Assembly: GCA_023333565.1 (NCBI GenBank)
Contig: JAJKFH010003821.1
Coordinates: 806,001-870,000 of the forward strand
Source: Puffinus mauretanicus
Taxonomy: Eukaryota; Chordata; Aves; Procellariiformes; Procellariidae
DNA length: 64,000 nt
Direction: 5' to 3'
This document shows positions 51,101 to 64,000 of this stretch, one piece after another (the first letter of the stretch is position 1; each line of letters opens with the position of its first letter). The translations under genes and the position numbers were made by a program. Under the pieces are notes generated by a model that was not told where the DNA came from, did not search any database, and saw nothing but the letters and a program-made list of their open reading frames with translations.

Positions 51101-54100
51101 TTGGAGGCCAAAGGCATATATCGTAAGGTATTTTATGGTGCTAGTAATCTACCTAGCCCAAATTTGTGGGAGGTATTATTTCTAAGCTAAAAATTTCAGG
51201 GGAGTGGGTATTCCTTATTGATCACAAATAAAATTTAAAGTAGTCTACCCATCCTCCAGGTTAAAATGTCTGCAGGTATCGATACAGAAATAACCCAGAC
51301 ACAGACGGTCCTGGATCACACAGGTGACTGCGGTGTTCAGTGGATATAAACAACAAGGGACTATCCCCTCTTGAAGAAGCTGTTTTGGTAAATTCAAGTC
51401 TAAGCATGAAGCAAGCAAAACATAAATTTTAGGCCTTTCCTGTCAAACACGCTGTCTCGTTCCACTGGTTTGGAAAAGATCTTAGCTGTTGTTTCCCTTA
51501 GAACAATATGAAAGCCTTGGGGAAAATTAAATTGGTGAGAGATTCAGTATGTAAAATATACAGCGCAGAACACTGGAGGAATCGCAGTCTGGGCGTGAAG
51601 AATCACTCTTGTCACGAGTTGGCAGGATTTTTATCCCTCGTTTACACAAAATTGAATTTTGGGGATTGATCAGCGTGCCTCCTAGGTGAGCCGTTTACTG
51701 GCTGTGCAATGCTGTGCCAAACTGCCGATCCCCAAACTCCAGGTGCGAATGCGTTGAGAAAATCTAACGCAGAAGGATGTGTGCCTCTGTGAAGCAAGAT
51801 GTTGTCAATTAGTTCATTGCTGGAAAATATCATCGAAGAATTTTTGGAAGAGGAAATGCCAAGTTTCTAGTTAAACTTGTTGAGTATCTCTGGCAAATTT
51901 GAATAAGAAACTTTCTCTGGAGAGACTATAAAAATAACTGTTCAAGCCAAGTAAACAATATATTCAATGTGACAACTTTTGTCATCATGTCAACTCTGAT
52001 TTTCACAGATTATGATGAATGCAAGAGCAAGAAGCTAAAATAACACTAAAGGCTTGTAAACACGGGGGGAGTCTGGGAGAGGAACTGGAGTGGGGGAACG
52101 AACTAAAGCCATGAAGTTAAAGCACATTAAACCTGTAAGGCTTCTTCTGAACGTGGCTGCTAGAGCCTTCTCGGTCTGCTTACTTAACTAACTTAACATC
52201 CAGCATGAAAAAGCCTGGAACAGCCTAAGAGTTACATCACCGTGCAGCTAAGAAAGCAGTCTGAGGGCCGCAAATGTAATTGTTCTCTCATGCTTCACAT
52301 ACTTGCCAATGATGTCCTGTGCTTAAGTCCTGCATGTTGGCAGCGCTTGCATCTGCAACTCTATCTGAGATGTATGAATATGAAACTCACTGACTCTGCT
52401 GCAGCTGGAAAACAGGAGTCTCCTCTCATTGGGAAAGACAACATCTGTCCACAGATGTATTAGAAATTGCTCTACAGTGTCAGAAAGGACTAATACTACT
52501 TTTCTAACCTATAGCAGGCATAGGCAGATCTCAGATGCATATTCTTAGGTAGCTCAAACACAGCATGCCAGCCCCATTGTGCAGCGCTGCTCCTGTTCCT
52601 GTTCTTGGCCCCACATTAATGAAGGTTATCCATTAAGCCATCTTGCAGGGAAGGGAGGTTATCCTGAAGGCACGCTGCAGTAACAGAGGCTGGAGCGTGG
52701 CCTGCACAGGTAAGTAGTCCAGCAGAATTTATTTGTCATGTTGCACAGTAGGAGCATGCTTTAAAGGTAGGGGCTGAGACAGAAGAATAATTCCCATGAT
52801 AGACTGACTGCTGTAGGTCGGTTTGGAAGCAGCAAATATGGGAAACATTTGCTCTTTTATGTAAACATGCTTATTTTTGTAAAGCCTTGGACCTTTCTTA
52901 GAAGGGTGAGCTCATGTGCAGCTAAGTAGACTTTAGTTATCTTCCTATGGATCAGTCTGACAAGTTGCCATAGATGCTTCAAATAACTTAGAAAACCTAT
53001 AGCCATTCCACCCTGCCCATGCACCTCAGTGGTCCACTGGAGACCTTATAGTTGGATACAAGTTAAAGCAGCCCTCAGGGTACTTTAATATACGTTGGGG
53101 CTAAGCCAGGAGAGGTAAAGCCCAAGGCATATCTCAGCCTCTGTGCTGAGGCCAGCATTCCCACATGGGTGTATTTCTTCTGCTGTGCTCACTCCATGGT
53201 GTGCCTGCAGTAGCTTCTGGTCACACCTCGCATGGTGCTTGCCTGCCCTAAGTAAAACAGACTCAGTCAGTCCCATCTTGTTTCCTAGGTAGGCTTTTTT
53301 CCCTCTCCTTTAGAGATTTTTCTGTTGTATTAGAGATCTAAAACCTGTCATCTCCCACCGTGTTTGTCAGGAGGCACTGAGGGACACGGCTGCGTCTCTG
53401 CATACAGTCCCACGCTCCCGGCGTGACGGCACCGCTTCCAGCTGGTGGGGTAGGGTGGCCACTGAGGTCCCTGCCTCCAGACCTCAGGGGATAGAGACCA
53501 CGGTCCCTAGACTAGGAGGGGCTGAGGCAGCGGAGAGGACGCGGGTTGTCTGAACAACCCTGGTTCAAAGGAAGAACCTGGGATTCGGGGAAGAGCACGA
53601 CTGCTCCCTCCCCGAGGTGGAGCATCAGGCACAGCTGTGCAGGTGAAATCTCACTGAAGTCTGCGGTGAAGTTCTTAGTGATCCTGGCGGCATCTGGATT
53701 TGAGCCATGACACACAAAGAGCGCACTCAATATGGTAGTTGACAGAATTAATAAAAGAGGATCATGTAGATAAAAACAGTGTGTGTTCACTGCGCTCAAA
53801 GGAAGTAGTCGTATAATTTCCCTATCAAAACAATACCACTACAAGCACCACAGACCTACCCTAACATAAACCCGTACTTAGCAGCCTCATCAGAAACCTT
53901 AAAATTCTCTTGAAAATAGCCAAATCCTAGCTTAGAACCTGAAATGCAACACTCTCTATATTCCGAGTAATGGAATAGTCACTAGCACATTAACAATTAA
54001 GTAATAGTTCACCATTAGTGAAAATATGAAAACTGCTGTAGCCTTTGCTGTACCAAAGGGCTTATTTGTAGTTTGTTGCTTGCATCAAAATGACATGTTA

Positions 54101-56063
54101 CAGAAAGATGAAGGGAGCCTGTCACAGCCCATTTGAAAAGTCACTTCTTCTAGACAAGGCTGTCTGCTTTCATCCCGCTTTGCATTATCAGCTGAACTGC
54201 TGGAACCAGGTATTCAAGGAATTTCAGAGGGAAGGAGGAGAGCACAATATTTCCTTGTCACTGTGATAGATTTGACAGACCGTTTGGGCAATACATCTAG
54301 CATCCTGTCACACAAATTGAAATCTTTGGGAAGTCAACAGACTTTAAGAACAATACTCAGCTTACTCTAGGACTGGGATATTAGGTTATGACTAGATCCT
54401 CTTTTGCTCATGAATCACTCACTTTCATCCTTTAAATGTGTTCAGAGAACTGGGGGTTGGGATAGTTCTGCAACAGTCTAGCTGGCTTGGTAATTAAACT
54501 GCCCACATCCCGTCTTCTGTGTTGCCATATACCTGCATTTCAGGGAACAGGTTTTCTCTGCTAAAGATGGAGCTTCTCCCCAGGCTGCTGTACTTCTCAG
54601 AGACAATTAATTGTGTTTGCAAAGGCTCTTGTATGTGTGGCGTGCGGTCAGCAGGCACAGCGTTAGGAGAGATCCTGGGCTTCACCAAAGGGGCAGGTTT
54701 GGCAGTTTGATGACTGGAGGCGAGACAAAGAGAAACACCGGCTGCCGTGCCAAGTGATGTGGGCACCCTTCCTTCAGGGTGCTGGCACCCAGCCAGAAAC
54801 CCAGCAAGATCTTTGAAGTATCAAGCTGCTGACGGTGCTATTTAAGATCGGTAAACAGGCATTTAAACTGTGGTTAGGGAAGGATCCTTGGTGCTTGGGA
54901 AAGGGAGTCTTATCAAGCTGGAGTTTGGGGAGCACAGGACCGCAAAGGACCGCCTCGCTCCCTGCAGAGTGGCCATGCAACCAAAGCCCCACTGCTCCTT
55001 CTAGATTAAATACCTGAGCCACCTCCATGTTGCACAGTCCAGAGCCCATTTTTGTAACTACATTTCACCAGCTGATATTTTCCCGTAACACCTAAAACAT
55101 TACCCCTCTGTTCACATGCTCCAAACTCACACGCTCCAAATGGAAATGGAAAGTATTGCTGAGCACAGTGCTATTTTCTACCCTGCGTCACGAAGCCAGT
55201 GGCATGCTGGTATGAACAAGCCTGGTCTTATGTACAATTTGTATATCCTTTTGTAAAATCCTTCCATGTGTTTTGGGATTGAAGTTATTATACGAACAAG
55301 ACTGAAAATACACTCCTATCTATTGTCTTCCCTCCATTTTAATGACCTCTCACCATCCAGCTGCATGCTGTTTCTCAGTAGTACAGCACAATGTGTTGGA
55401 CACGTACAAACTTTGGACTTCTGCACTTCAGTGACACCCTGAGTAAACTCATAGGACCCTCTAAACAGTACCCTGACTTTGAAAATATCCCAGGCAGACA
55501 CATCCGTAAACAAGTAAAGGCACGGTCCTCAGTTCTGATGGATTAATTCTTCCTCTCTTCCACTGCCTATTCCCAAGGCAGAGCTTGCAAACGCTCCTAA
55601 CCCTGTCATACTCAGCCCATTTTTATTTTCAAGTCAGAAAAGTGCGCACTCCCCAGCAAAGGCCATTTCCATGCCAACTCCAAGCTTTCAAACTTCATCC
55701 ATCTTTCTGTCACTTTGCCCTAGGCAGCGATACTTTAGAGAGGGCAAAATGGCTTCTCACCTACTTGGAAACCTGAGAGCTCATTTTTCCCAATCTTTTC
55801 CTCATACAGTTTATCTTTCGGGGAGAGATCAATTACGGACAACTTGTGGAAACCTTTTTCTTGGCCATTATTAGGATGTGTGCAAAGAGTCGTATTGCAG
55901 TATCTCACCTTAAAGTGGCTAGGTGTAGCTAACCATATTTCTAGGCTCCCATTAGGAACAAAGGAGACCTCTGACTTGTTTCAGGAACTTTTTCTCCTAC
56001 ACATAAATGGAACAACATTATTTTCCCCTGGCTGTTTTGGAGGAGTACTGGATAGCACAGGGC

Positions 56064-56082
56064 TTGTTTGTTTGTTTGTTTG
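56064..56082 (+). repeat. (TTTG)n microsatellite
   Basis: About four to five TTTG units. Confidence 0.85.
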
Positions 56083-56564
56083 GTATACAGGATCAGGTTT
56101 TCTGCTGATTTCAAAGAAGGTACCCAAGCTTGCACGATCGAGCTTGCCAGGCTGTACCTGCTCAGGCCCTTTACCCTGTGCTGTGCAAAGATTCAAACCG
56201 GAGACTTTCCCAGATGTCAATGGCATTACAAGGAGGAAGCAGAAGATGAAGCACTGTGTCTAAGTGACTCCTTGATAAGAGGATTAATTTAAAACCGTAC
56301 ACTTTGCTCATTTAACTTCTTTTTTTTGTGAGGAAACATAAAACGCCACTGTAATTGTACTTTGGCCTGTGGGAATAATATCCCAGAAATAACATCTCTA
56401 CTTAAACTCTAGTAGCTTAAGATCTCTGTGGGGCTGCTTCTTTCACTGCAAGACCTATAATTAGCCATCCATTATGGCATCGAGCAGTAATCCCGAGGAA
56501 GCCCATATTTCCCCCCAAGCACCGTATCCCAAACGTGCCAGTGAGCAGGTAGGCAATACTCTGC

Positions 56565-56710
56565 GGTTCCCCCTCCTGCTCGACCTTCGAGCGCAGGGGG
56601 TCGGAGACCCTCCCGGGGCACCTCGCAGAGCTCTTCGGCAGGGACGCCCCGTGGGACACCTCGCCGCTCTCAGGTGTCTCGTCCGGTGTCTCACACTGCG
56701 AACATCGGGA
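56565..56710. promoter_or_regulatory. CpG-rich patch
   Basis: A CpG-dense segment (for example CTCGACCTTCGAGCGCAGGG and CACCTCGCCGCTCTC) within AT-rich flanks. The palindrome-like TCGACCTTCGA is visible. No transcript feature could be assigned. Confidence 0.2.
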
Positions 56711-58739
56711 TTGCTACACTCTAAAGCTATGGTGGTGTGATTTGGGCCGCTTTCCGCTTTTTTTTGTTGTTTTGGGGTGAGAAAAGAAAGTAGCTTTCCA
56801 TTTAGGAAGGATGGGAAGCCACTAAGCCAAGCACTCCTTTCCTCTGGGAGGGGAAAATTTCCTCAGCCTTTGGAGGGAGCACGACTGCTTTGGGGATGGG
56901 GATGGCTCACTGGTGCTGCTCCAGGTCTGGCAGCCTGTGCCTCCGGGACAGCTAACGCTTTCCTGGCACGACCGGAGGGGATACTTCCAGGGAGCTTTAC
57001 TGGTCAAACTGAAGACTGAGTTCAGATGGGGTGAAACGGCAGATAGGAAGAAGACCTGGCTAAAGGTCTTTCCCCATGGTTTTGGGAAAGATTTTAGCTT
57101 CCCTTAAAATAAATAAGCAATTCTCTCAGGTAAAGTACCATAAAGATATAAGCTGTTTCACTTAGCAAATCCTACATTTGAATCGGTTTGTATTTTCCAA
57201 AGCCTTTTCCCAGTTTTATTGTCTAAAACTCTTTTCCAAATTAGAATTGAATTTATAAATGGTTTCAGTTGCTTGGAAACAGTGTTGGCAGGGTTTGCGT
57301 GTGTGTGTGAACAAATTACTGGCTGAAAACACTGCCCCTTTCTATGTATAACCTTTATCAACATTAATGCAAACTCCTCTGCGAAAGTGGTTTGAGGACT
57401 TTGTGGTGGTGGACACGGAGCTGGTGAGACTGGTCCTCATCTCAACACACTTAAGGCGGTGTACAGACGGTCCTCAAATGTGCCAGACTTCATGCCTCGT
57501 ACAACTTCCTCTGAACTACTAGCCAGCCTAAACTTATATTTAGAAAAGACATTGAATCCTTGGCGTGACAGCTCTGCTCTGCCTTCTGATGGCAATTACC
57601 AAGAACGCGGGCTCTCCAAGGCTCAGCAGCATCAGGAATATTGTTTCAAGACAGCTCTTGTGTCTTACCTCTAGCTTCGAGTGCAAGGTAAGGCAAGCAA
57701 TGTTTTTTGCAAACACTTCATTACAGATCAATGCCACCACACACTCAAATTTGCTTTTCACGGATTCAGTGTAATGAGGGTTTCTATAAAGTACTAGAAA
57801 TTTGGGGTCAAGGGCATGAAGGCATGCAGTAAGTGTAATTCTCTGCTAGACTTTTAAATGTGATTATTCCTCACAAGTAATATATATGTTGATCCTCACC
57901 ACCCTACTACCATTTTAAGAGACAAATCTGTGACCTGCCTCAGACGCAGATATACTTTAGCTTCACTTTGTCATGCATCTTTAATAAAGAAATGGATACA
58001 GAGAAAAGCAAGTTTTGACTAAAAGAAGAGGTCAAGTTTTTCTGAAATTCCCAGTGATCTTCCTTTCCATGCTAGCACTGAGCTGAAGGTTTAGACAATG
58101 TTTTAGATTAAACCTCTAGTCACTGCAGTAGGCCAGGCCTGAAAAAAGCATTTTGTGTTACCAGTTAAGTGCAATTTCTTTATCTAGCAGTCGTAGTACA
58201 TGTTGAAGTAAATCTTATATTACTTGTTCAGTAATGTCACAGGCCTGATCTTGTTCCAGGCTTCTTTGGAAACACAAGGGTAAGCTGCACAAGGCATAGG
58301 AAATATATAATAATAATTTTTTAAAAAATGGAGTGACGTCACTTTTTGGATGTTCAATGGTTTTGGAGCTAGAACTCAAAAAAACCCCCTGCTTTGGTCT
58401 TGTCCCTCAGTAATTTTTTGACATTCTGTTCTCACTATAATTTTCTTAAAAGTTTGTTAAGAGCTAATAATTGGTTTATATTCCTGATATTAAAGTATCT
58501 ACGTAATTTTGAAACCCTGCTAGAGTGCTGTCAAGTGATCATATTTATGTTCAAGTTAGGAAACCACTATATGCAGTAGCAAGCATAAAAGTTGTGGTTA
58601 CTTGGAGAGCCGGGAATCATCATGGGAAGCAAGAAGGAAGAAATTAATGATGTTCTTAGGGAAAAAGAAGTCATCTGATGACCAGCGAGCTGATCAGGAG
58701 CTTTCTGGAGTTGTTAGCTTATGGCTAAGCAATTATTCT

Positions 58740-58920
58740 AGTTGCTGGACTCAGCAAGGGCTCAACACAGCTGCCCACGCATAGGTGCCTGGTGTCATCT
58801 GAGATGTCCTATGGCACCCTGCCTGACTTCAGGGTGCCAGTCCAAAAGGCTGGAGGTCCTCTCCGGGCCCTGTGTCACACCTGCCAGCCCCACATTGACA
58901 TCTCACTTAGTACATCTTAA
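58740..58920 (+). repeat. Possible dispersed repeat fragment (plus orientation)
   Basis: It contains CACGCATAGGTGCCTGGTGT followed by CATCTGAGATG, similar to the minus strand at 30480-30510. Away from this core the two loci diverge, so the borders are guesses. Confidence 0.35.
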
Positions 58921-61900
58921 ATGGCAGTAGCCACACGTACGCGGGCAAATTAATACAGCTCTTCAGAAGGATCTTTTACTCATTTAAAATCACAGGCAGG
59001 AAAAAAGCAACACTGAATGATCTCATCCTTAAGATCACATAAAAGCAAGATGCAGGGTGATTTTCTGACTTCAGGTTATGAGGGATGCCAGAGCAAGAAA
59101 GCAGATATAAATTTCCAGTGGCTGGTGCCCACACAATTATTTATTTCTACGTGAACTGAGGGTGAAAATACCATTTTTCTGACTTCATACTCTCATAGGT
59201 CACAGGAGAGAAGAATCACATCATGTGAAAAAGTGCCACACAGAGTCAAACTACCTGTGTTTTTACCTATAAATTCAACATATGTGTAGGGATTATATGG
59301 TATAATCAATAAAAGTCATCAAAGACATGCTTCCTCTGACTTTAAAGCAGGCCTGCATTTTGAGAGCAGGGTGAAAATCTGGGGCCTCACACAGTAGTTC
59401 TGTCGGGTAAAAGGGGACAGGCTGGAGATGCAAAGAAAAACCTGAAAACACCTCGTTTCCTTCCTTGAGCAAAAGGAGCCTGTTAAGTGTGAGCACGGTG
59501 ACCGTGGCTTCTTAGACCTCTCCAACTCTTCCTGAAAACATCCTCATCAAAACTTTTTCATAACGATGGCTGCAATTAATGTGCAAGATGCACGGGGCAG
59601 AAAGAAGCTAAGGAGCAAAACTGCCATTGCATGGGTAACCTCAGCTGTGCACTGACCAACGCCGTACTTGGGGCTTTCTGACTGAAATCTACAGGTGGCT
59701 CCACGTTCTATCATTTCGTTTTGAATAAAAACTACAGTATGTTCACACTGTTCCTCACTCCCTTCTCAACAGTTAGAAATTAACACCCTTGACACCCTCT
59801 TAAAGCACACTGTTTGGCAACTATTTCCAGCGTAGACAAACATTTGAGTTTAGTGTTAAATTTGCTGGGTGTTGTACAGTACACAAATAAAGACTGTCTC
59901 TTCCTCAAAGATCTTACAGTCTGAAAGATAAGAAGATGAAAGAGTGCTTGGGAAGATGAGTAACTGGGGGGACTGCAGGATGGGTTCACCTCGGTTAAAA
60001 TGTAGAAACCTCTCATCTCCTGGAAATCACTTAAAGAACATCCAGATTTTGATGCTGTGTATTTTTTGTGTATAACAGTTTTGCAATTAAGAAAAAACAG
60101 TGAAGCTGTTCACATTTGCTTGTGCTTGCTTGTGTTAGGACTAGGTAGCACGTTGCTGCTAATTCCCCCGACACCCCCAAGCCGGCCGCTGTGGCACCCT
60201 GCTGCAGCCCGTCTCTGCGCAAAGCCAAACGCTCTCGCTCAAACCGCCCGTCCTGCTCTGAGGGAAACACTCGTGCATGAGCATCCTGACACCCCTTCCC
60301 TTCCCATAAACAACTTGTTGGGTTTTGACCTTGAGAGGGATTAGAGGGAGAGCTTTAGAGACCAGATGTCTCTTGTATATGGCAGAAGACTTTTCATTTA
60401 AATACAAGAAATTGTTAGACTTTCTTTGCTTGCATATACTTAGGAAAGTTATGAGTCACAAAGTAAACAGAAATAAATATGATGTAATCAGCATGTGCAA
60501 CTTTCCATGATTCAGTTTTACAAACATTTCTCCAAACCGAACGTATCTAACTTCAGACTTCAAGCACGGGTTAAAGGCAAGGACCCCCCGTCGCAAGGGC
60601 ACCAGACCGCTCTCTCCCCGGGAAGGAGTAGCTGGGGCGCAGGCTGCTGGGGCACAGCAGCAGGGTACTCAGCGCTGCCCTGCACCTCTTGCTCGTTTTT
60701 GCCTCCAAGTTTCTAGAAGCAGAGATAATTGTCACTGGAGACAGAGGGACTTGGCATCAGGCAGCGCAAACTTTTCTAGAGTACAGGCACGGTGTGGTGG
60801 ACGTCCCCAGGTCGTAACTTCTTCTTTGTATGTCACCTCCCAGATGACACTTGCATCCCACAAAGAAAGGACAAAGATTAATTCCTCTTTCATTCTTAAT
60901 GTGGTTTAGTACACATCAGATGGTGGCCATGTTGGTTTTGGGATCATAGCAGGATAGCTTGTTCCTCAAACAATGTTTGAGATCAGACTTATCCCAGATC
61001 ACACAGATGACAGAGCTGACTTTGCCTTAGCAATGCCAGAACAGTTCTGATACTAATAAGAATGATGTAGCTGCAGCTTCTCTTTGCAAAGCGTTAGCAA
61101 AATGCCACATGTGTATGAAATGAGTGATCCCTGGCGTAATGAAGTCATGTGCCCGTTGTTTGTACGTAAAGGCAAAGCGTGCAGTCGTTTTGTGAATCCG
61201 AGCGACACACTTGGAGCCATCTGTGTTTTGATTTCAGGCCAGTGAAAACCAGATTTTCCTTTTACTAGAGTAGCTGAAAGGTTGGTGGAGAGGGAGGCAG
61301 CTAATGCCAAGGTAAAACTATGCACGTTTTTTGTCATATGTCTTCAAGTGATACATTCCAGAGTTTTTCTTTATTTAATCATCCAGAGATAAATAAGCTG
61401 CTACTTATTACAAACTAATTATTTTTTTAAGCAGCACAGCTAAAAGATAATCTGTGCTACAGAATTCCTGGTGGCAAAGACATCCAGGATTTTTTACATG
61501 TAAAATCATGAAACTGCTGTGATGCTTTTGAAGTTTTAACACACACATGCATTTGCTTGAAAACTACTATGCAAGCAATAAACACTCTTGTTTGGGTCCG
61601 ATCCTTCAAGGAGCAACACAGGTAGTTCTCCGCTTAACTTCATGGGCTCGGTCCTCGCAAGTCTGACCTAGCCGATAACATTTTTGAACAATGTGTTTAT
61701 CTCTCAATGCAATAAAAAAAAAAAAATTCTGTGGTTTTAGTATCGATTAGTCTTCTCACCAAAAATTATGTTCACAGCTAGAGCACTGAAGAGTTGTGCG
61801 CAGGAAGAGGCTTAACAAAGACACTTTGAAGGGAAAAAACCCAACACAATGCCGCCTTCTTTTGCTTCTCTAATTGCTGCAGATGTTGTGTAGTCGCAAC

Positions 61901-62499
61901 TATGAAAAGTTAAATATTATGTCTCTGTAACATTTTTGATCTTCATTAATTATAGCTCAGAAAAGCTTACAAAAAGCAGCCTGCCTCTTTAATACAAATA
62001 AGATTAATTGCATGGTTGTTCAGAAAATGAACCACCAGTAGTTAAACAAAAAATGTTTGTCTTTAAGCAGTCCTTGGATGATTTTTTTTTAAAACTGTTA
62101 CAGGAAGTGAAGAGGCTGCCAAATTACCATGCCCGTGAGCCCCACTCTCATTATCAGCCTAAACGAACGCACACACCCCGCCACTTTCATCCTGTTCCAG
62201 GTCCAAGAAAAAGAAAAAGGAGGCATAAAAAAAAACAACCCTTCCACACAAAGAGGTGTCTCTGAAGTCTGGAATGCACCCTGGCTGTTTGAAGACAAGA
62301 TTTATACCTGACACCCTCCTTTAAGCTCATTGTCGAGACTCGCCTGCGTTCAAATCAACCGCAGACTGGCTGCTGCAGGTACTTCATCTTACAACGACCA
62401 CATCATCTAAGATAAATGCACCAGGAATTGCTATCACTTTGAGGTGAAAAAAAAGAAAAAAAACAGAAAAAAAAAATCAATCCCCTGATGCAGGTAGTG

Positions 62500-62760
62500 G
62501 GTGGAGGGAAAAACAGACGGGCAAGGCGGCGTTCCTGGGGGTGCGCCCAGGAAAGGAGCCGGCGACGGTCAACAGTCCGTGGCATGGGGTGCAAGTATGA
62601 AATGGGTTTGGCCACCTCTGCGGGCACCTGTCTTTCGGCACAGCCTCCCCTCGCCTTCGGCAGCCAGGCTGCGGGACCAGGCGCGGGGCAGGATGCCTAC
62701 GCCACCGCCTCTGCCAGGGAAGTGGTAGCGTGCCGGCTGCCTGCGAAGGACTGGAAGGAG
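62500..62760. promoter_or_regulatory. CpG-rich patch near the right end
   Basis: GC-rich with roughly 20 CpGs in 260 bp (for example GCAAGGCGGCGTTC, GGAGCCGGCGACGGTC and GGACCAGGCGCGGGGC). The open frame through it (62488-62829 plus) shows no family. It is a second candidate for a promoter in the upstream region. Confidence 0.25.
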
Positions 62761-64000
62761 GTTTTTGACTTGGTGGGAGATGATGAGAAGGACTGCGGCA
62801 TCAGCTCATGCCATCCCCGTGGTTTCTGAGACAAGCCTGGTTTCCTCATTTTAGGCATACCCATCCTCTCCCCAAGCAAGCAGTGGTTAGACACTTTCGT
62901 TCAGCCTCTTAAATTCTCCTGGAAGAAAACCCTTGGTAGTAAGGACTTAATTTTACAGTGAACCCGTCTGATGGGAGGCCAAGCCATAGGGCACTGAGAT
63001 ATGTGAAGCGAACGATAGGAGGGAAAGAAGAGAGTGCTCAGGACAGCGCCAGGACGTAGAGAAACACAACTAAATATCCCAGAGCTCAGGCTGCTGAAAG
63101 CCTAGTATTAGCAGGTGTCGCACTAATTACCGAAGGCTTTGAAGTGACACGGGCAGAAAAGGTCTGTCATAAAGAGAGAATAACACCCGGCAATTTGCAC
63201 AGATATTTATTGTCTATATTGTCATATTGCTCAAAGGCCCAATAAAAGTTGGGGCGTAAGGATGCCATTCGTGATGCAGAACCAGTTAAGGAGCATTTTA
63301 GGGTGAAAACTGCCATGGCATTTGGAATAATGCTGTATTAATTCATGGCACTCAAAAACTTTTGTGAGGAGATATTCTGAAATCACACTGATGATTGATA
63401 GAGAAAAGAAGGCAGAAAAATGACAAATGTTATATAAAACTTAAAGTCAGAAAAACTTGCCCTTCTCAAGCATTTCATAATCCCTATCTTTGATCCCAGG
63501 ACCAGAAAGCAATATGGGGTTAACAACAAAACTAAGGATGCTTAAGGGCTGTTCTAGCATCACAGATTGGCCCTGCCAATGAGGAGGACCCATCAGCATG
63601 TTCTGGATTTAACTCAACAGAAAGCTCTAGATTTGGTTTTCTGATTCTCCTTTTTCAAGCAGTTCAGAGCCAGGCCTTTATGGGGCTTCCTCCAAAATTT
63701 CTGGGCTCACAGGGATGTTTGGGATGTTGAGATCTGGGAAAAAGGAGCTGTTTTAATCCATTTCAGTTATGGAACACTTTCTATATTTAGGATTTTAAAC
63801 TGTGTTTTATTAAGAATGCAAATTATGAGCATTTCTACGACTCCAGGTACTTGCATGTCCCAGCTAGCACATAAACCTCATGCCATTACAAACCTGAATA
63901 AAGCAGGTTAAGTTCAGAGCAGATTTAAAATAGGGCAAAATGGAGGGCGGGAAGAGAGCCTGTAAAACATGTTCAACATCTACCCACTAGGATGGGAGGA

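Larger units (their letters stand above)
32979..64000 (-). other. Region upstream of the EDAR start exon (probable intron 1 and/or 5' flank)
   Basis: About 31 kb with no recognisable coding exon on either strand. Because exon 2 begins with a good splice acceptor, a non-coding exon 1 must lie at higher coordinates, inside this stretch or beyond it. Separate entries cover the CR1 copies, CpG-rich patches and simple repeats. The two longest open frames (42386-42952 and 45557-46093, minus strand) are low-complexity reads of GC-rich DNA without a recognisable family. Confidence 0.6.

Noticed and set aside
62008..62265. Basic plus-strand open frame with a KRKRRHKKKQ run
   Set aside because: The lysine run comes from A-rich DNA. 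There is no family match and no splice context.

Overview
This is a vertebrate nuclear window, almost certainly from a bird. It holds one recognisable gene, EDAR (ectodysplasin A receptor, the TNF-receptor-family death-domain receptor for skin-appendage placodes), on the minus strand. The bird assignment rests on two things. There are CR1 LINE copies, two of them ending in the octamer tail (ATTCTATG repeats) typical of avian CR1. The EDAR protein is also full length and very close to the tetrapod form. I cannot name the species.

Reading the minus strand from high to low coordinates, I could assemble the whole EDAR coding sequence by hand. It has 11 coding exons between 32960 and 7841, all introns are GT-AG, every exon phase closes, and the product is 447 residues. 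The first coding exon (32910-32960) is only 51 coding bases and would be missed by ORF-length filters. It encodes the start of the signal peptide. Exons at 32086-32208, 30795-30976 and 25868-25953 encode the rest of the signal peptide and the cysteine-rich ligand-binding region. 15514-15600 encodes a Ser/Thr/Gly-rich stalk and 14239-14364 the transmembrane segment. 14076-14150, 13700-13772, 12600-12759 and 9566-9626 encode the cytoplasmic linker, and 7841-8160 the death domain and stop. The 3'UTR probably runs from 7840 to about 5590, where an AATAAA lies on the minus strand.

Region by region: 1-5590 is apparently intergenic with no recognisable exon. 5590-7840 is the EDAR 3'UTR. 7841-32978 is the exon-bearing part of EDAR, with introns from 88 bp to about 10.3 kb. 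32979-64000 has no recognisable coding exon and is probably the large 5' intron and/or upstream region. It contains a CR1 3' end at 35.1-35.4 kb, an ancient CR1 on the minus strand at 47.65-48.2 kb, several CpG-rich patches (best at 40.56-40.86 kb), simple repeats and AT-rich stretches that look like conserved non-coding DNA. The non-coding first exon and promoter of EDAR were not identified with confidence.

There is no operon, CRISPR array, phage or other prokaryote-type system here, and I see no clearly new biological system. The more interesting points are the hidden start exon, isoleucine at the site equivalent to the human EDAR V370A variant, a NAGNAG acceptor just before the transmembrane exon, three consecutive frame-preserving exons around the membrane segment, a perfect short inverted repeat in intron 6, and a possible antisense transcript at 39.1-39.8 kb.
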